From Pseudomonadota bacterium (GTDB lineage Bacteria > Pseudomonadota > Alphaproteobacteria > Rhizobiales > Xanthobacteraceae), in assembly GCA_023417665.1 (NCBI GenBank), contig JAEZFA010000131.1, positions 1 to 9,763 of the forward strand: a stretch of 9,763 nt of DNA, in the 5' to 3' direction. Below are positions 7,386-9,763 of the stretch, one piece after another (positions within the stretch are counted from its first letter, which is position 1; each line of letters begins with the position of its first letter). The notes under the pieces are model-generated. The model worked only from the letters and a program-made list of their open reading frames with translations, was not told the origin of the DNA and searched no databases. The position numbers and the translations under genes were made by a program.

Positions 7386-8542
7386 GCGGGATTTTTCTCG
7401 TCGCCGCCGAGGCGTCCGGCGACCGGCTCGGTGCGAGCCTGATGGCCGCGCTGAAACGAAAGGACCCGGACATTTCCTTTCGAGGCGTTGGCGGCGAAAG
7501 CATGAGCGCTGCGGGGCTGCAAAGCCTCTATCCCATGGCGGAGCTTTCGGTTTTCGGCTTCTCCGATGTCATCCGGAGTGTCGCGCGGCTGCGCCGGCGC
7601 ATGCGCGAAACGGTGGATGCAATTGTCGCGGAGCCGCCCGACGCGTTGATCCTGATCGACAGTTTCGGCCTGAGCTTCCGGATCGCGAAACGGGTACGCG
7701 CGCTGCTTCCGGGGATTCCGATCATCAAATACGTCGCGCCGCAGGTGTGGGTATGGCGCCAGTACCGCGCGAAAGCGATGCGGCCCTATTTCGATCATAC
7801 GCTGGCGCTGTTTCCGTTCGAGCCGGAGGTGCATCGCAATCTCGGCGGCCCGCCATGCACCTATGTTGGGCATCCGGTGCTCGAGGAGTTGCCGCGGCTG
7901 CGGCCGGATGGTGCCGAAACCGTCCGGCGCGAAACACAACCGCCGCTCGTCGTGGTGATGCCGGGGAGCCGGCGCTCCGAGTTGCGCGACCTCATGGCGA
8001 CTTTTGGTGAGGTGGTTGCGAAACTGCGTGCCGCGAAGGGGCCGCTCGATGTCGTGCTGCCCACGCTTGGCCACCTCGAGCCGCTGGTGCAGGAGGCGGC
8101 ATCGAGCTGGGCGGTCCGGCCGCGGATCGTCGCGAGCGAGGATGAGAAACTCGCGGCGATGCGTACGGCGCGCGTTGCCATCGCAGCCTCGGGCACGGCG
8201 ACGCTGGAACTTGCACTGGCCGGGGTCCCGCATGTCGGGGCCTACCGTATCCGCTGGTGGGAGGCCGCCATCGCGCGGCGACTGGTGAAGGTCCAGATGG
8301 CGCTTTTGCCGAATATCCTGCTCAACGAGCGCGTGGTGCCGGAACTTCTGCAGGAAGATTGTACCGTCGAGAAGATTGTCGCAGCCGTCGATCCCTTGTT
8401 CGAGAACCGCCCGGCGCGGCGCCGGCAGATCGAGGCTTTCGCGCGTATCGACGCCGTTCTTTCGACGCCCGAACCGCCGAGCGACCGTGCGGCCGCGCGA
8501 GTGATGCAAATCCTGACAGGTGCCGCTGCAAAGATGCGCTAG
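7382..8542 (+). CDS. lpxB: Lipid A disaccharide synthase LpxB
   Basis: GT19, GT-B-fold glycosyltransferase that joins lipid X to UDP-2,3-diacylglucosamine to make the beta-1,6 lipid A disaccharide; peripheral on the inner membrane. The 386 residues carry the N-terminal AAEASGDRLG (8-17), YVAPQVWVWR (117-126), FPFEPEVH (144-151), YVGHPV (161-166), MPGSRRSE (193-200) and the C-terminal donor-site stretch ASGTATLELALAGVP. Asp93 and Arg197 align with E. coli Asp98 and Arg201, both known as important for activity. The segment just after Asp93 reads SFGLSF where family members usually have (A/S)P(D/E)F, a local departure that otherwise leaves a normal protein. GTG 7382 overlaps the lpxI stop (GTGA), so translation is probably coupled. 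It is the last gene of the tight lpx run; fabH follows after 93 nt. Confidence 0.96.
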   Translation: MSGIFLVAAEASGDRLGASLMAALKRKDPDISFRGVGGESMSAAGLQSLYPMAELSVFGFSDVIRSVARLRRRMRETVDAIVAEPPDALILIDSFGLSFRIAKRVRALLPGIPIIKYVAPQVWVWRQYRAKAMRPYFDHTLALFPFEPEVHRNLGGPPCTYVGHPVLEELPRLRPDGAETVRRETQPPLVVVMPGSRRSELRDLMATFGEVVAKLRAAKGPLDVVLPTLGHLEPLVQEAASSWAVRPRIVASEDEKLAAMRTARVAIAASGTATLELALAGVPHVGAYRIRWWEAAIARRLVKVQMALLPNILLNERVVPELLQEDCTVEKIVAAVDPLFENRPARRRQIEAFARIDAVLSTPEPPSDRAAARVMQILTGAAAKMR

Positions 8543-8635
8543 CTTTCCGGCAAGAGCCGGTTAACCATGCAGAAGCTATAGTTTACTTTGGATTCGAGCC
8601 GGTCGAGCCCCCGGCGCAACGAGGTCGAACGTCCG
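8543..8635 (+). promoter_or_regulatory. lpxB-fabH gap with TTAACCAT box and -10-like TATAGT
   Basis: The gap starts with a small hairpin (CCGGC 8547-8551, loop AAGA, GCCGG 8556-8560) lacking a T-run, so it is a weak terminator at best. Next is TTAACCAT at 8561-8568, identical to the 8-mer CtrA half-site described in Caulobacter, followed 8 nt later by TATAGT (8577-8582), one mismatch from the -10 consensus. No TTGACA-like -35 is visible at normal spacing. The stretch 8571-8594 is AT-rich compared with its surroundings. GAGG at 8621-8624 may be the fabH ribosome site, 11 nt from its ATG. A separate fabH promoter is plausible but unproven. Confidence 0.35.
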
Positions 8636-9649
8636 ATGAAGAATGCCCGTGCGGCGATCGCCGGCGTCTGCGGATACGTCCCGCCGGATGTGCTGTCGAA
8701 TGCGCAGCTCGCGAAGATGGTGGACACCACGGACGAGTGGATCACCGAACGCACCGGCATCAAAGAGCGCCACATCCTGAAAGGCGAGGGCCTCGGCACC
8801 TCGCACATGGCGGCGAAGGCGGTCGCGGGGCTGCTCGAGAAAACCGGTGTCGCGGCGCAGGAGATCGATCTCCTGATCTGCGCGACGACCACGCCCGATA
8901 TGGTGTTTCCATCGACCGCAAATCTCGTCTGCGACATGGTGGGTATTCGCAATATCGCGAGCTTCGACGTGCAGGCGGCGTGCTCTGGTTTCGTCTATGC
9001 GCTTACGATTGCGAAGCAGTTCATTGAGAACGGCACCGCGCAGCGCGCGGTGGTCGTCGGCGCCGACAAGATGTCTTCCATCATCGACTATACGGACCGC
9101 GCGACCTGCGTGCTGTTCGGCGATGGCGCGGGCGCGGTCCTCGTGCAGAAGGCGGAAGACGGCAACGGCATCATCGACACCAAGCTTGGCTCCGACGGCT
9201 CGGGCTGGGTGCATCTGCACCAGAAAGCCGGCGGCAGCCGGATGCCGCCAACCGCGGAAACGGTCGCGAACCGTCTGCATTATGTGCATCAGGAAGGCGC
9301 GCAGGTTTACAAGTTCGCCGTGCACAACATGGCCGAAGTTGTTCGTGAACTGATGGATCGCAATTCGCTTACCGGCGCCGATATCGACTGGCTGGTTCCG
9401 CATCAGGCCAACCGCCGCATCATCGAGGCAACCGCCGAGCGCATGCAGTTGCCGATGGAGCGCGTCATGATGACGATACACAAATACGGCAACACGACCG
9501 CGGCGACGATTCCGCTCTCGCTGTGGGATTACGAAAGCCGGCTCAAGGCGGGCGACCGCCTGATGCTCGCGGCCTTCGGCGGCGGGTTTACCTGGGCAGG
9601 GGCCTACCTGAAGTGGGCCTATGACGGCGCAGAAAAAAAGGCGGCCTGA
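8636..9649 (+). CDS. fabH: 3-oxoacyl-ACP synthase III (KAS III), Bacteroidota-like
   Basis: Thiolase-fold enzyme that condenses an acyl-CoA primer with malonyl-ACP to start fatty acid synthesis in the cytoplasm. ATG 8636 gives 337 residues; an upstream in-frame TTG (8588) would add 16 unlike any FabH. The catalytic triad is Cys116 (DVQAACSGF), His256 (WLVPHQANRRI) and Asn286 (YGNTTAA). Family landmarks include MVDTTDEWITERTGI (28-42), CVLFGDGAGAV and the C-terminal AFGGGFTW. The Cys-His spacing is 140, versus 132 in E. coli. Phrases such as ILKGEGLGTS, GADKMSSIIDYTDRATC, LHYVHQEGAQV and LWDYE recall Bacteroidota FabH rather than the usual alphaproteobacterial FabH found with plsX. Primer specificity cannot be read from sequence. 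Base composition matches its neighbours, so any transfer would be old. It may be an extra copy beside a plsX-linked fabH. Confidence 0.92.
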   Translation: MKNARAAIAGVCGYVPPDVLSNAQLAKMVDTTDEWITERTGIKERHILKGEGLGTSHMAAKAVAGLLEKTGVAAQEIDLLICATTTPDMVFPSTANLVCDMVGIRNIASFDVQAACSGFVYALTIAKQFIENGTAQRAVVVGADKMSSIIDYTDRATCVLFGDGAGAVLVQKAEDGNGIIDTKLGSDGSGWVHLHQKAGGSRMPPTAETVANRLHYVHQEGAQVYKFAVHNMAEVVRELMDRNSLTGADIDWLVPHQANRRIIEATAERMQLPMERVMMTIHKYGNTTAATIPLSLWDYESRLKAGDRLMLAAFGGGFTWAGAYLKWAYDGAEKKAA

Positions 9650-9663
9650 GCGGCCGCCTTTTT
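9635..9663. terminator. Bidirectional intrinsic terminator between fabH and gltA
   Basis: A perfect 12-bp inverted repeat: AAAAAGGCGGCC (9635-9646), loop TGAGC (9647-9651), GGCCGCCTTTTT (9652-9663). On the plus strand the GC stem is followed by TTTTTCTTTCG, and on the minus strand by seven T's (complement of A9633-A9639), so it should stop transcription from both sides. The fabH stop codon TGA is the first three bases of the loop, and the left arm encodes the last fabH residues. The gltA stop codon is 23 nt away on the other side. Confidence 0.93.
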
Positions 9664-9685
9664 CTTTCGTTCGGATGATCCGGTC

Positions 9686-9763
9686 TTATCGACGCCGGGA
9701 AATCGGCAGATAGTCCCGCCGCGCGGCGCCGGTATAAAGCTGGCGCGGGCGGCCGATCTTCTG
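9686..9763 (-). CDS. gltA: Citrate synthase GltA, C-terminal end only
   Basis: The minus strand has an open frame from the window edge to a TAA at 9688-9686, coding 25 residues that begin QKIGRPRQLYTG and end in ISRRR. The IGRPRQLYTG string matches the conserved C-terminus of type II (hexameric, NADH-sensitive type) citrate synthases such as E. coli GltA (IARPRQLYTG). The enzyme condenses acetyl-CoA and oxaloacetate in the TCA cycle. A convergent gltA after lpxB is the common arrangement in Rhizobiales, which supports the call; here fabH lies between them. Only the tail is visible, so integrity of the gene cannot be judged. Confidence 0.82.
   Translation of the reverse strand, partial: QKIGRPRQLYTGAARRDYLPISRRR

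Noticed and set aside
6992..8509. 505-codon open frame on the minus strand across lpxI and lpxB
   Set aside because: It lies wholly antisense to two well-supported genes, its product is rich in Arg, His and Asp with no recognisable domain, and such long antisense frames are expected where codons are G/C-ending.
8588..8635. Upstream TTG start for fabH adding 16 residues
   Set aside because: The added Ser/Arg-rich stretch is unlike any KAS III N-terminus, while ATG 8636 gives the normal family start and has GAGG 11 nt upstream.

Overview
This window is a high-G+C, gene-dense stretch of an alphaproteobacterial chromosome, most likely Hyphomicrobiales (Rhizobiales). The evidence is the order rseP-bamA-lpxD-fabZ-lpxA-lpxI-lpxB with a convergent gltA, the use of LpxI instead of LpxH for UDP-diacylglucosamine hydrolysis, and the absence of skp between bamA and lpxD. 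I cannot name the genus with confidence.

Layout. Bases 1-1320 hold the C-terminal ~97% of the site-2 protease RseP, cut by the window edge just before its HELGH zinc motif. Bases 1321-1638 are the only long non-coding gap. It has a perfect GC-rich hairpin shortly after rseP and two stem-loops just ahead of bamA. Bases 1639-4098 encode BamA, the core of the outer-membrane beta-barrel insertase. Then lpxD, fabZ, lpxA, lpxI and lpxB (4144-8542) follow on the same strand with gaps of 23 nt or less, or a 4-nt overlap, and GTG or TTG starts for the last three. After a 93-nt gap comes a 3-oxoacyl-ACP synthase III gene (fabH, 8636-9649). It ends inside a strong bidirectional terminator shared with the convergent citrate synthase gene gltA, of which only the last 25 codons are visible.

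How the genes work together. RseP deals with envelope-stress signalling or membrane protein turnover, and BamA inserts outer-membrane proteins, probably including the LPS-export barrel. LpxA, LpxD, LpxI and LpxB carry out four of the early lipid A steps: O-acylation, N-acylation, pyrophosphate cleavage and disaccharide formation (LpxC is elsewhere). FabZ acts on 3-hydroxyacyl-ACP, the same pool LpxA and LpxD draw on, and FabH starts new acyl chains. The block is therefore an outer-membrane biogenesis cluster.

Most of this is conserved and I see no undescribed multi-gene system. The points worth a second look are: a FabH that by remembered family features looks Bacteroidota-like rather than alphaproteobacterial; an AT-ending codon island coding a cysteine-bearing surface loop of BamA; a structured bamA leader; a TTAACCAT (CtrA-type half-site) ahead of fabH; and a terminator that buries the fabH stop codon in its loop.
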